This document shows positions 35,101 to 47,258 of a DNA stretch of 64,000 nt, piece by piece (positions within the stretch are counted from its first letter, which is position 1; each line of letters starts with the position of its first letter). The stretch comes from Mortierella hygrophila (lineage: Eukaryota; Mortierellomycota; Mortierellomycetes; Mortierellales; Mortierellaceae), in assembly GCA_015680625.1 (NCBI GenBank), contig JAAAXW010000114.1, positions 1-64,000 of the forward strand, read 5' to 3'. The position numbers were made by a program, and so were the translations under genes. Below the pieces are notes generated by a model. The model searched no databases. It saw nothing but the letters and a program-made list of their open reading frames with translations, and was not told where the DNA came from.

Positions 35101-38100
35101 AACTAACCAACGGAAACCAACAACAACAACACGTACTGTAGTAAAACTTAAAACGAAACAAGGCATCGCTGGTAAGGTGGCGTTGTTGTTGGTAGTTGTA
35201 GCCAGCGTGAAGGAGGAACTTAGGACATGTCTGACATCTAGAGCGTTCAAATGAGCTCTTCCCTATCTCCATTTTTTCCCGCCTATTTTTTGTTTCCTTT
35301 TCACAGGTCCTTTTTTTTTGTCTTCTTATCCCTTCCCCTTTCGGCTATGTCTGTCTGTCTGCACGAACACAGAGAACAAAACCCCGCTCAAGGAGAATTC
35401 ATCCTGAACCTTGTCGCGCAGGAGAGAAAAAAGAACAACAAGACTGGACAAGGACAAGGACATGGACAAGGCAAGGATCCCATTTCCCCCCATGGTTACC
35501 CTGACGAAAACTAAACACGCCCATGCTCCTTCAAAAGCATTGGCATTGGGTGGGATGGATTTCTTTTCCATGTCTTGGCTCATTTACACAAACACAAAGA
35601 ACACAAAAACACAAAGAACACAGCATGTCAACCGAAGGAAGGTAGGGAAAGAAAAAGGAAGGAAAAACGAGGATGAAGGAAAGAGGAAAATAGAGCCCTA
35701 ATGCGCATAGCGCACACAGACCATTTTCTTTTTGGTTCTCTTTTTTTCATGAGCACACTGTGTACACACGCAAATATCACACACCACGCCGACATATATG
35801 GTACCATTGCGCATTGATATCTGCTTTTCTTTCTTTCCTTTTCTTTTGTGTCTATTTTCGGAATTGTTGTTGGCCATTCTGGTCTGCATAAGGGGCGAAG
35901 TGTGTTCTTTTTTCCTTGTTGTTGAAGGATGACAATCTATTTGTTCATTCGGTTCATTTAGGGAGGAAAAGGAGGGGGTATAGCGAAAAAAGGGGGGCGG
36001 GGGGCGCATGGGTCAGGGGCATTGGCGGCAAGAGTAAAGTGGGCCAGAGCTGGGGACAGAGTGGCTTGTTTAGAGGTAGACAAATGGGCCATGGGTACCC
36101 AGCGAGGTATTGGTGAAGAGGTAGAGGTAATGGGTAGTACATAGATGGTGAGCTGAATGTCTAGATGGGAGACTAGAGATATAACAATAGAAATGCGGCT
36201 TTAAGGCGGCATGCAAGTTGAGCTTTCCTCTTTTCAACTTTCAAGATGGTGGGACCTAAAGAGACAGACATACATACTTACAGACGGAGAGCGAGAGAAA
36301 AGAAAGAGAGAGGTAAAGGAAAAGGCCGATCGTGCATGCCCTTATCTCTTTTCCTTTTCAATGGCTAGTTATGTCGAGGTAAAAAAGTCGGATGTTTGCA
36401 GAAGTAATAGTCAAGGGGTGCATACTGCATGGCAAGAGACAAGTCATGGCAAGGATGAAAGACAAGGAGAGAGATGTGCGGCTGTCTGTTTCTATGCACC
36501 TACATCTCTTTGCTAGAGCAACACCACAATGTGGCAGACGATTGACAGCGACGAAGAGGAGCAAAAAGAAAAAAAAAAAAGGTGGGCAAGCAAGCGAACC
36601 ACTCCAAAGAAACGTAATCATGCTCTCAAAAGAAAAAAAAAAAAGAAAACAAAAGGAAAGAAAATCCCAGCTCAGGCACAAGCCAAGTACATGTCCTCTG
36701 AGATACAATGACCGAGTAGAGGCAAAAGAGTAGGAGTTCCAACTTTTATTTTTTCTCTTTGAAGGACAAGCGCCATTGTTTTCTTGTACTTTTACTTAAC
36801 TCAGTCGCATTTAGCCAATGCCGCCTTACCCATTGGTGAGCACTCTCGCCTCGTTTTTCCCGCGTCTTTTGGTCTTTTCACCTTTTTGTGTTTGTTGTGT
36901 TTTTGGTCGCAGCCGTGGCTTGAATGGTCGCACATGTGCGCTCAAAAAAAGAGAGCAAGTGGGAAAACAAAACAATAACACTAGAGTCAGTCACCCTGCA
37001 AGAGTTGCGCCATGGTTCGAGAGGGGTCTTATTTTTTTGGATGTTTTTTTCTGCATGAACCATCTCTCTCTCTCTCACTTCCTCTGTCGCTTCTGTTATC
37101 CATCTATCTCTTCCCCCTTTCCCCTCAGCTCTACAAAGAGGTACAAGGAAAGAAGGAAAGAAGGATGGAAGAAAGGAAAGAGATAGCTACACGGATAGTG
37201 CATAGTGTACCTTAAGCTGGTACCTCTCTCCTCGACCTCATGCATTGTAAAGCTCCCTTTTATTTACCCTTTCACCCCCTTCCTTTGTCCCTGAAAAACA
37301 AAGCAAGCGCCAAATTTTCGCTTTTTTAACTCGTGGCTCCTATTAAAATAACAACATCAGCACAAAGAATATCTGCGGGAAAGAACAGTGAAGGTCTCTC
37401 TTGAGCCGAGAAGTAAAGGAGAGTGCGAAGGAGCGAAGGACAGAGACGGAAGGTCAGATCCGGAGATACTTCGTTGATTCTCGATCACTATCCTCACCTT
37501 CGCTCATCCTTCCTCTCGCAATCTTTCGCACACACTTTCTCTCCATTGTTCGACACGGACCAGGCAGGCGCTTACCACCGAAGAGGAATAAAAAGGAGGA
37601 ACTGCAAAATAATGAGCACTTTCTCGATCCTCTGGAAAAAATGACTCCAGGTATCGTATCCATGCGATACCATGAACATTTCCTGGAACAGGGGCCATAA
37701 CCGCTTCCCACTTCCCGTCCCCTTTGTCCCGCTTTTCTTTGTCGTCACGCTTACTTTCGAGTCATAATTTCTCTACATGTATAGGAGGGCCATTACGCGC
37801 GTTGCTTTTACATGCACCCATGCATCTTTTTTGTCGACTTTTGCTGCCTTTGCCCTTTTCTGTGGTTCTGGGCATAGCATTGTGAGGGAACCTAAAAAAA
37901 GGGAATGAATAGAAAAAGGAGAAGCAAGAAAGTGTGGGTCCCTGATATCATTACCAATGAAATGAAAGTCGATTAGCCACGGACCCCCCATGATGACAAT
38001 GCGCTGTGCCTGAGTAACTGACTGACCCGCGAAAGAGAGATGGTTGAAGGGGAGGGGATCTCACTCCTTTTTTTGCATTCTCTGCCTCTCCCTTTCGCTT

Positions 38101-40257
38101 TGTTCACAATGCCTCGATGGTGGGAGGATGCGAGTTGTATACATTCACGACTGTTTCTTCCTTCCTTTTTTTTCTTTTTCGCTTTGCTTGGTTGTTGGGT
38201 AGGTTCCCCTTCACTCCTTGCCTCGTGCAATGGATTGTCTGTCGGTGTACCCCGACTCCTTTCGAACCTGCCCACCCTGACTAAACGTTGTTTTGTTCCT
38301 GAATGAGCGAATGGGTGCATACACCTTACTTTGTTTTATTATCGTCCTCGTTGTTGTTTGTGCTTGTTTGTTGGGTGTTGGGTGCACTGAGTGCATTCGG
38401 ATATAAGCATCCCGTCTTTGATTGAATACAGTTCGTTTGTATTCTCTAATGCACAGTTCTTAGTATGCTGTACAAGTCAGCTCGATTGATTGGAATTCCC
38501 TATGGTGCCATGGATGGATCCAGCGAACTTCCTCGGATTTGTTTAGATTATGTCGTGTATTTATTTATTTATTCTACTGTGTTCTGGCGGGAACATGTCC
38601 CCTTGTCCCTTTTTTTATTTTATGTTTGATTTGTTCAGGGTATAGTGCTATCCAGTGGCATGTTCACTTGCTTTTGCTGACTCAATTCAATTCTCGCTTT
38701 ACAGCATAACACCATGCCCAATTTGTGATGTAAAGGTATGTATATGTGTGTGCACGAGGCGAAAGGCAAGCTTGATTGACGAACGTTGACTAACGGGCAG
38801 ACTGACAAGACAAGGACCGAGACAGAACTCTCGCTGTCTCCTTCCCCTGAACAAACGAAAAGACTCAGGTATATCGATTCAAGTTGCTCTCTATTCAATC
38901 GATTCTGTTTCTTTTGCCACTCCGTTACACATGGCTTTTCTGTATAAAAGAAGACGATGCCCCCGAAAGCAAAAAAAATTCACTTTCTATGTTTCTTACT
39001 ACTTACTTGCTATAACATACTACTTCTGCCACTACCCTACAGCAACCACTACTATACAACTGCTCTCTTCTCCAATCCTACTCCTACAGCTCCTTCACTC
39101 ACATCCCCCCTCTTCACTTCACTCGCTCACTATCTGCTTACCCACGCATACATCCCTTTTCTTGACCCTTTTTGTCTGCTCTTGTTTGTTTACCATCTTG
39201 CCATCCCTTCTTCTTGCTCACTTGTCCATACACAATACACATACGTATACCCCTTCACTTCGCTCCTTCTTTTGTCTCTTCTCCCTCAAAAAACTTCGTA
39301 CGCCTTTTGCATACCATCCACCCATTCCTCCTACCCTATATTTTTACTGCCCTTGATCGCTCTCCTCTCCTCTCCACCCCGCTCCAATCCTTTCTTCTTC
39401 GTCTCTGCAACCGACTTTGCTTGTTTACATCATTTTGTCACGCACTACCCATCCCTTCTTATTCTCCTTCACTTTGTCCTGCTCTCCTTTCTTTGTACCT
39501 TTTTCTGTGCTCTAATCCTTTTTTTTTTCTTCCTGTTTTTTGTTTGATTGTCGATCTTCTTCGAGGATAACCGAACTCTCGTTCTAATCGTCCTTCACAT
39601 ACACACACACATACACCTCCTCCTCGATTTCTTTCCTATTCTTTTTCTTCTTGGCCTTTCTTCCCTTCTTCCCCTCACTCAACTTCTCCCTCTCCCCTCC
39701 CCCCCCCATTTCTCGTTCCCGTTTGTTCCTGTCCCTTCCTTCTTCCCAGCTTCTGCTCACTCTCTCTCCCCTTTCCATTTTCCAACATTGCAACTGAAAG
39801 AAAAAAAAAATCTCATCCTCGCGCCTGAACCCGCCTACTTTGCCCAGACAACAAACACTCTCTTTCTCTCTCCTTAATTGACAATTGACGCTCAAAAGGC
39901 AGAAAAGACCAAAGAAAAAAAAAACAAGGGAGCCTTCTTTTCAAACAGGTATAGTGCGGCTCATAATACTCTCGTGCAACAAACACAAACAGAACGCATA
40001 TTCGCATGTCCCCATTTCTGTCCTTGATGTTGAAAAGTTACAATGATTTTCTTTAAATCACCGATCCATATTTAACAACAATAATATTTCTCTCTCACTT
40101 TCTTCTTCACCACTTCCCTCAGCCCCAGCACTACACACACCCTCACCAAAACGCGTCTTCGACTCGAACCTACCAACACAGCAAATAATCGCCTTCGACG
40201 CTACACCCTCCTCTGTCTCTCTCTTCCACGCACTCGTCTCCTACACACACCTAGGCG
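32136..40257. other. 8-kb stretch without a credible gene, upstream of a transcription factor
   Basis: I see no gene here. The many open frames are made of CT/GA tracts, give Leu/Ser/Phe/Pro- or Lys/Glu-rich translations, and have no conserved blocks or matched splice sites. The stretch holds a (GT)n tract (32147-32185), CT-rich tandem runs at about 34350-34445, and from about 38,930 to 40,257 a long pyrimidine-rich segment that could be the promoter and long 5' leader of the Zn2Cys6 gene. Non-coding RNAs cannot be excluded by eye. Confidence 0.45.
32147..32185. repeat. (GT)n microsatellite
   Basis: About 14 GT units are followed by interrupted GTAT units, adjoining the 5' end of the disrupted Gly-rich gene. 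Confidence 0.9.
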
Positions 40258-42579
40258 ATGACAACACTCTCTCAACAAAACACACTTGGTGTCGATTCCC
40301 ATCTTCCACATATGGCTTCTCGACCCTTCTCTGACCCATTCCCTTACCGCGGAGACAACAACGACCCCGACTCTACCAAACAGCAACACACACCCGACCA
40401 CCTCTACCGGACCTCATCATCGTTCTCGGAGGGTTCGTCGACCATGTCATCGTCCAAGTATGCCACTGCCGCGTTTGTTGCTTCTTCAGCTGGTCTGGGA
40501 GCTTCTGATATTGATTCGATGTACAATAACGTGGTCGGACCAGAGGACCTTCTCCATTCCCTCCACCATCATCTCCAATTGCAGCAACAGCAACAACATC
40601 AATCACAACACCACCATCAACAGCAACAGCGTCTTCGCCAACAGCAACATCATCATCTTCAGTCGTCTGCCGATCGCATGCAGGACCTGGACCTCTGGTC
40701 GTCGGCCTTTGATCCTTGTTCTGTTCCTTCTACGTCCTCATCGCTATCTTCTGCAGCAATAGCCCCTTTGACCACAATAGCAGAAGCAACGCCTACCTAT
40801 CTCTCGTTTCTGCCTTCGTTCTCTTCATTGCCTACCCCTTCTCCTTCTCTTGCTCCTGGCGCCTCGTCCTTCCTTCCCACTTCGTCCTCCGCCGCTGGAG
40901 ATGAAAATGGCCATCATTACTTCATTGACTCCTCTGCCACTTCCTCGTACGGCGGTCTGATGATGATGGAGACCCGTCAACCTACGCCTCCCGTCCATGA
41001 CCACTCTTCTTCATCCTCATCCTCATCGTCGTCTGCTTCGTCATCCAAGTCCTCCTCTCCTTCGGCCTCGTCCTCCCTGGTCTCCTCCCCCACCTCGACC
41101 CACTTTGATGAGTCCGCGGTTATGCTGCCGGCCATCACGGCATGCGCCAGCTGCAAGCGGTCTCATATTAAATGTGATAGTGGCCGACCGTGCCAGAATT
41201 GCCTCAAGCACCCTTCTAAAGCTCTGACCTGCCGAGATGCGACACCCAAGCCTCGAGGACGACCAAAGGGTGGTAGCAAGGCTGCTGCTGAGGCCATCAT
41301 GCTTGCTAGACTATACCAGCAACAGCAACAACAGCATCAGTTGCACCTTCAAGAACAGCTCCATCGTCATCACCAGCAGCAGCAGCAGCCTGGTTATGTC
41401 CCTCGTCCTCGAGTCATGTCCCTCCCTCAGCGGCCCACCAGATCAACCTACCAAGGGGTTCCCTCTGTGCCGCTCCAGCACCGGTACTTGAGTTCTCAGG
41501 GCTCACCTCAAAGCGTGTCCTTGGATTACCACGCTCATTCTCGAAGCTCTCCCGCCTCTCCTGCGACGCTGGAGCACCGTGTCATCCGCCTTGGACGCCG
41601 CCCCTCTCTGCCCGTCTGGAATCACCCTTACGCGATGCACAGCAGCAGCAGCGGCCCTCATTTATCCGCGTCGTCGTCGTCTCCCGTTATCGCCCCCCCA
41701 GTCGTCCCGTCGTCCAGCCACACAGCCATGACGACCTCCATGAGTGCAGGTACTTGGGGAAGCTTCTCTTCCTCATCGACTTTGGGTGTGACATCGATGG
41801 CACAAGAGTTCTCCCACCCACCCTCGATCGAATCTCCTAATGGCAGCAGAGGTGTGGTCTTAGCTCATCAGCAGGGACTTGATTCAATGTCCCTCATGCA
41901 ACAACAACACCGAGTTGCTGCAGTCCCCCTGGCCCTGAGAGATACTGCCTTGTGTCGTCAGACCTCGATCACGGAGAACAATGACAATGTCCCGCAAGCC
42001 TGGGTTGCTCTCCATATGTTGCAAGCGAGCCTCCCGTCTTCGTCGTCGATGCCATTGGTATCGACTGCTGCCCCTTTGGTTGCAGTATCATCATCCCCAG
42101 CAACCTCCCCATGCCCGTCGGCGGTCTCGACCTTTTCTTCTGCCTCGACGACGACGACACAGCTGATGACGTTCAAGCGCCAACATGAATTTTCTGAGGA
42201 ACGCGAGATGATCAAGGAGGAGGAGGAAGAGAACATGTGTGTCGGTTCCAACGGCATGGGGATCGCTTTTAATCCCATTGGTCACTCCCACCACGACCAT
42301 GACTCCGAGGAGGAGTGCGAGCGCGAACAGAAGAAGGAGGAGGAGGAGGAAGAAGGGGAGGAAGGTCGTCGCAGGATGGAAGCCATGCTGCAGCATGAGA
42401 TGCAGGTCGAGCTCCAGTTCCTTCAACAGCGGCAGCAGCTTCTGCAGTACCAACAGGAACAGGTCCAGCGAGAGCAGGCACTTGTCCGATTCAACTTGCA
42501 GAAGCAAAGAAACGTCTCTTCTCACCAGCTTTATCCTTATCCTCAGCAGAATGGACATGGGCCTGTCCCTTTCTTCTAA
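40258..42579 (+). CDS. Zn(II)2Cys6 transcription factor with AT-hook
   Basis: A fungal-type DNA-binding regulator encoded by a single open exon of 773 aa. The zinc cluster is central: Cys296, 299, 306, 312, 315 and 325, spacing C-X2-C-X6-C-X5-C-X2-C-X9-C. The last loop is one residue longer than the usual 6-8. Directly after it comes an AT-hook (KPRGRPKGG, 331-339), then a Gln/His-rich region. The N-terminal 290 residues and the remainder are low-complexity (Ser-, Gln- and His-rich), with a Glu-rich run near 680-700 and a Gln-rich putative coiled coil at the C-terminus. No fungal-specific transcription-factor middle homology domain is visible. The start ATG 40258 follows a long pyrimidine-rich leader. 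The target genes cannot be inferred. It converges with the minus-strand FHIP gene 584 bp away. Confidence 0.88.
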   Translation: MTTLSQQNTLGVDSHLPHMASRPFSDPFPYRGDNNDPDSTKQQHTPDHLYRTSSSFSEGSSTMSSSKYATAAFVASSAGLGASDIDSMYNNVVGPEDLLHSLHHHLQLQQQQQHQSQHHHQQQQRLRQQQHHHLQSSADRMQDLDLWSSAFDPCSVPSTSSSLSSAAIAPLTTIAEATPTYLSFLPSFSSLPTPSPSLAPGASSFLPTSSSAAGDENGHHYFIDSSATSSYGGLMMMETRQPTPPVHDHSSSSSSSSSSASSSKSSSPSASSSLVSSPTSTHFDESAVMLPAITACASCKRSHIKCDSGRPCQNCLKHPSKALTCRDATPKPRGRPKGGSKAAAEAIMLARLYQQQQQQHQLHLQEQLHRHHQQQQQPGYVPRPRVMSLPQRPTRSTYQGVPSVPLQHRYLSSQGSPQSVSLDYHAHSRSSPASPATLEHRVIRLGRRPSLPVWNHPYAMHSSSSGPHLSASSSSPVIAPPVVPSSSHTAMTTSMSAGTWGSFSSSSTLGVTSMAQEFSHPPSIESPNGSRGVVLAHQQGLDSMSLMQQQHRVAAVPLALRDTALCRQTSITENNDNVPQAWVALHMLQASLPSSSSMPLVSTAAPLVAVSSSPATSPCPSAVSTFSSASTTTTQLMTFKRQHEFSEEREMIKEEEEENMCVGSNGMGIAFNPIGHSHHDHDSEEECEREQKKEEEEEEGEEGRRRMEAMLQHEMQVELQFLQQRQQLLQYQQEQVQREQALVRFNLQKQRNVSSHQLYPYPQQNGHGPVPFF

Positions 42580-43163
42580 GTTCCCCCTCCTCCCCTTTTT
42601 TTTCTATACCTTGTAATACCGCTTTTTTGTACAGCAAACCTCACCCATCCATCCAATCATTGGCTCCCCGTTTTACATAGTACCCTGACCCTCCCCCCCC
42701 CCCCCCTGTAGTTAGCACTCACTCACTCCTCTAATTGATCTCAAACACTCGTACATTACATACCTTTTACCACACTTTGCATACAAACACAAAACTTGAA
42801 CACAAAGCACAAGACACGCAAGAACATACTTCCATCCACATACCTTCCTTCAATCAGTATCGAAAAAAAGAATAAAATACAAAAGAAACCGTATAACAAA
42901 ATCGACATGCATGTCCTGCCTGTAAGATGAGAAACACAAAGAAAAAAAAAAAAAAAAGACCTTGTTATCTTTTGCTCTCCAATGGTATTAGAGCACCGAC
43001 GAATTTTTGTCGGGTAGTGTGGTTTTTGAGAACAATCCGTCGATAGATGATTTTCCAGTATTGCATGTTTTGCCATGGTTATCCTATCGAAAATCATGAT
43101 TCATGATGCCTTTCACTGCTATTTATTTTTGTCCTCTTTCTGTTCCTCAAAAATAAAATTCTT
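42580..43163. other. Spacer between convergent 3' ends
   Basis: No gene is seen. It contains a poly-C run (about 42692-42706), an A-rich tract near 42940 and a small hairpin CCGAC...GTCGG (about 42997-43014). It presumably holds the 3' UTRs and termination signals of both flanking genes. Confidence 0.5.
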
Positions 43164-46100
43164 TTAAAGGAAACGAACTTCGTCGATCCCCATCCCTTTC
43201 CGGACCTGAGCAACCGCAATAACCTCCTTGATAACCTCTTCCAAGATCACAACGTTCGTCAACAACTGGCCCAACGAAACCAGTTGCTCTTGTTGTGGCG
43301 GCTGCTGTTGAACCCCGCGTTTAGGCTGAACGGCAGGCGGCTGGAGCAATTGACTAGAACTGGCCGTCATCCCCTTGTTCCCACCCACAACGCCTTGCTT
43401 CTGCTGTTGCTGACGGAGTTGCTTACGTCGACGCCGACGCGCTTCTCGGGAGGGCTCCTGAAGATCAGAGTTAACTTCCCTGTCGGCATCATCCGTATCA
43501 TCATCATCATCCAAATCATCATCATCATCGCTGTCGCTGCTATCGTCGTCAGAACTGTCGCTCTCATCGTCACTGTCACTCAACTCAGCCTCAATATCCA
43601 ACACAGTCTCGGCTTCGCTATCTGAGTCATTCACGAAGCCATCCGGGAAGAGGGGCTTGATCATCATGGTCTCCATCGTCTTGGCCAGGGCGCTGTTTGT
43701 ACCCAGGTTCCCGAGCTGGGAATGGGACATGGACAAGTTGGTCTGGTGATGGTGAGGATAGTTACTAGGGAGTGTTGATGGGACAGAGGCCGATGGAGCA
43801 GAGGAGGCCAAGTTGGGAAGAGAGGGTCCTCCACCAACTTTAGACAAACTGGTCGCGTTGGTCGGGGTAGGAGCCCAAAGCGCTCTCGGCTGTGACACAG
43901 GGACGGGCGATAATGCCCTAGGAGGACCTGCCGTCGTTGCCGATGTCGGCTGCGACGAAGGAATGGCCAACTGTCCATCAATCTCCAACGTAGGGGCCGA
44001 GGGAAAGCGCGGTTCAGAAGTCGCAAGCGGACTGTTGCTGTTGGACTTGAAATTACGCTTGCCACCAACACCAGGCGGGATCAAGAACGACATGTTGGAA
44101 GGAGTCGACATCAGACTGGACGGGGAGCTACTCTTCCTAGCGCGGGGGGAACTGATTTTGGCCATCGAGACCGGGTTGGACAGTCCGCTTCCTTGAACAG
44201 GGGTCTTGGAGTTGGCACGTTGAGGCGCTGGAGACGTTACCCTCGACCCAGCACCAGATTGTCCACCGCTGCCGAGATATCTGGGGCTGGTGGGACCGCT
44301 AGCTGCATGGGGTATATTGCTGGTCGAGATGGTTGGAGTTGAAGGACGGCCTCCACCTCCCAAGAGATCGCTCGAGGAGCCTCCAAAGAACGACTCGCTG
44401 GATATAAACATGTTGTATCCAGACTGGTACGACGGCAAGCTGTTGTGTGACTGGTCGAACGATGGCCCTCCTCCTCCCAACAGACTCCCAGGACTACTTG
44501 TCGTCATCATCACCGCAGATGTTACAGTTGACTCGATAGTAGTACCCAGAAGAGTTCGTCGACGATCTGCGAGGTACTCATCAAAGCCATCAATCTCACT
44601 TCGGTAGTAATCCACCTGCTGAGTGAGCGTCCGTAACATGGTGAAGAAGGGAGGGAAGGACTTGAAGGATGGTGGGCCTGAGGGCATCTTAAACTCCATG
44701 CCGGCCCTCGTCGAGCTCCGAGTGAGATAGGAAGGAAGGGTGTCCTCGTCATCAGAGTCGTTTAAGGTAGCCGTGTCGAGTTCATAGTCGATGAGATGCA
44801 AGCCCTGAGAGTCGCCACTGTCAGAGTCCTCCTCAGAGTCACGATCCACATTGGGCTTCTTGACATCGCTGGACTTGAACAGGAGCCATCCTTCCAGGGA
44901 CCGGTACGGACAGACTGCAAGGGAAGTGATCACTCCGGTGAGGGCCAGATTCAACTCGACGGTATGCGCAAAGAAATGAGACAAGGTGCCCAAAAGGATC
45001 TGCAGCAAAGGATCCGAAGGAAGGAGACGATGCATGGGTACTGAGTGACGAGATTCATGAGAGTGTCTTCCTGTATGACCAAGAGCAGCAGCCTCGCCAG
45101 CCTTCTTCAGACTCTGCGCTACTGCTTCCGCCGTCAGTTCCTCGGTCATGTCGTTTGTTCGGTTGCCGTACTTTGTGCTCCTACGCCGCTGCTTTTTGAG
45201 CTCTGCCTCCGAGACTGAACTGCCGGTAGTCTTTTGAACCTCCGCCGTCTTGTTGCCATCCACCAAACATTGATGCTGCTCGATCGATCCTTCAGCATCA
45301 CGGAGGTAGGACTCGTATCCGCAACAAAAAATCTCCTGGGTGTTCCCGGGGTTAATAGTCGCAATGAGTCCAAAGAAGAGGTCGAGCTCATGGGCGTGGT
45401 GGTTGATCAGGGGCACGCTCCTGTATGGGTGCTGGCCAGGCATGTCCAGGGCCTCGATAAGAGAGGTTGCACGATTGTCGGGTTGGATACTGAGCAATTT
45501 GAGAGAATACTTGCAATGCCGAGTGATCACCGTGTGCAACAACTTCAGCGTCGCAATAACGGTAGGCTGCGATCGAGACTTGAGTCGTGACAGGACAAGA
45601 TCCTTGAGCGTGAAGCGCCCGGTCGCCATAAAGTAGGGGGAAGTTGTCTGAGGGTTCTGCACTTCGGCAAAGACATCTGTGTCCTCGACATCCTTGGTCC
45701 GTGTATCCTCCTCCTCTGAGGCCATCAGGAACCCTACAACCAGATCGACCAAGGCCTCGTGTTCAAGTGCTTGCAGGATCAAGTCGATATAGCTGATAAC
45801 GGCGACCGAGCTTCCATCTGTGTCGGAGCATTCCAGAATCGATGGGTAAAGAATGTTCTCCAAAAAGACCGTCTTGAACGACGCCAAGAGCGTGGTGGCG
45901 ATCTCGGTGTTAGGACAGCGCATGAGGACATCTTGACAGAACTCGAGGACTCTCAGGAACGCATCTAGTCTAGACTGGAAATCCTTGGATGTTGACAGCT
46001 CAATGTTGGCTCTCCTCGATGGTCTAGGATCCGGTGGTGGTGGTGATGTTGTACTGCTGGCGGCCAGGTTGATGGAATCGGCCATGACGATCAGCTTTCG

Positions 46101-47258
46101 AGGGAGCTGCGAGTACAATGCTCCAACACCCGCCGTGAGATACGATGAGAACTCCGAGTCGAGGATGTATTCGCCCAAGGAGCCAGTCGCCAACTCCATC
46201 AAAAACAAGAGTCCTGTCCTCGCAAAGTCCCCTGACTTTCCTTCTCGATGCACAAACTTGGACAGATACGTAAACAGCAAGAACTCGTAGTCTCGCTTCG
46301 ACTCCTGATGGTTCTCATGGCCCTGGAGACTAGCGGCGGTCATACTCCTGGCAAGGTGACCTGGTCGGACAAGGGGTTCCTCAGAGTCGTCGCCTTCGTC
46401 TTCCTCCTTGAGCGAGTTTGTGTCCGCCTTTTGGTCAAGTGTCGAAGCCGCGGTGTTGGTGGGTGGGTTATCCTCCATCGACGACAGCGCCAGACTCGAC
46501 CGACGACCTATACTCCTCAAAAGCGCCATCGTTTCCCTATTCTTCTGCAACCTCTTTGCCGAGACCCTTTCAGGCACAGTAAGCCACTGTCGGTCATAGA
46601 AAAAGATATTCAACAGCTCTGGATAACCATGGATCTTGGAGCAGAGGATGTACATCAGATCGACCAGGTCCTCATGGTAATCCTCATTCTCCTCGAATTC
46701 AGTCCCGGGTCCACAGCAGGTCCGTAGCAGCATGACGGTGGGCTTGTGGACGGAGTTGTGGACCAAGAATTGGTCGTCCAACAAGTTGATCATCCCTGCA
46801 AACGTGCGGATGGTCTCACCCGTGAGGCCCTTCGGCTGGTCCTTCTCGGCCAGGTTGACCAGCTTACCGAGGACGTGGTGCTTGAGAAGGTATTCCATAC
46901 AGACGCCCGTTGTCCCCTTGGCATCGTCCAGCCGGGACTCTTCGTCCACAAGGAGGTCGACCATGTTCTTCAGACGGACGGGGATATCTGTCTGTTGGAT
47001 AGACAGGTTCCTCTTCTCTGCTGTAGAGATCGCCGTCTAAGGTTATGTATTGTGTACAATATTTTAGGTTATCTGCCATTGTTCACTGACGCGCTCTAGT
47101 AATGGACACAGTAGTAAAAATATCAAGACAAACGAAGGGTGTACCTGGATAGCGAGCCAACCATTGTTAAACCGCGTTAGCTGCATAGCACTACTGGGCG
47201 GGGCCTTGGGCGTGGTCATGATAGTTTTTTTCAGCTTGTTCCAGAAACTCGAGTCCAT
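43164..47258 (-). CDS. FHIP (FAM160/RAI16) family protein, FTS-Hook-FHIP complex
   Basis: FHIP proteins join FTS and Hook to link cargo, such as early endosomes, to dynein. Two minus-strand exons (47145-47258, 43164-47036) join in phase 0 and give 1328 aa. The conserved N-terminal block fits FHIP: FNNGWLAIQTAISTAEKRNL, DIPVRLKNMVDLLVDEES, CMEYLLKHHVLGKLVNLAEK, then VHKPTVMLLRTC and DLMYILCSKIHGYPELL. A helical-repeat body extends to about residue 850. The C-terminal third is low-complexity: Ser/Pro-rich, an Asp/Ser run (about 1200-1235), then Arg/Gln-rich and a final short helix (LLTNVVILEEVIKEVIA). I first considered a SAPS-domain phosphatase subunit but the block order fits FHIP better. A role in endosome transport along hyphae is inferred from the family. 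Confidence 0.85.

Noticed and set aside
36529..36711. Lys-rich 60-codon frame (DSDEEEQKEKKKRW...)
   Set aside because: It is built on A-rich and GA-rich runs; no neighbours, no introns and no recognised domain.
33000..39900. Many open frames of 60-196 codons rich in Leu, Ser, Phe and Pro
   Set aside because: They follow CT-rich low-complexity DNA, overlap in several frames, and show no conserved block or usable splice pattern.
40258..42579. Fungal-specific transcription factor middle domain
   Set aside because: No block resembling it was found; the rest of the protein is low-complexity.
43164..47258. SAPS-domain PP6/Sit4 regulatory subunit
   Set aside because: Size and acidic tail fit, but the conserved N-terminal blocks match FHIP/FAM160 in order and wording, not SAPS.
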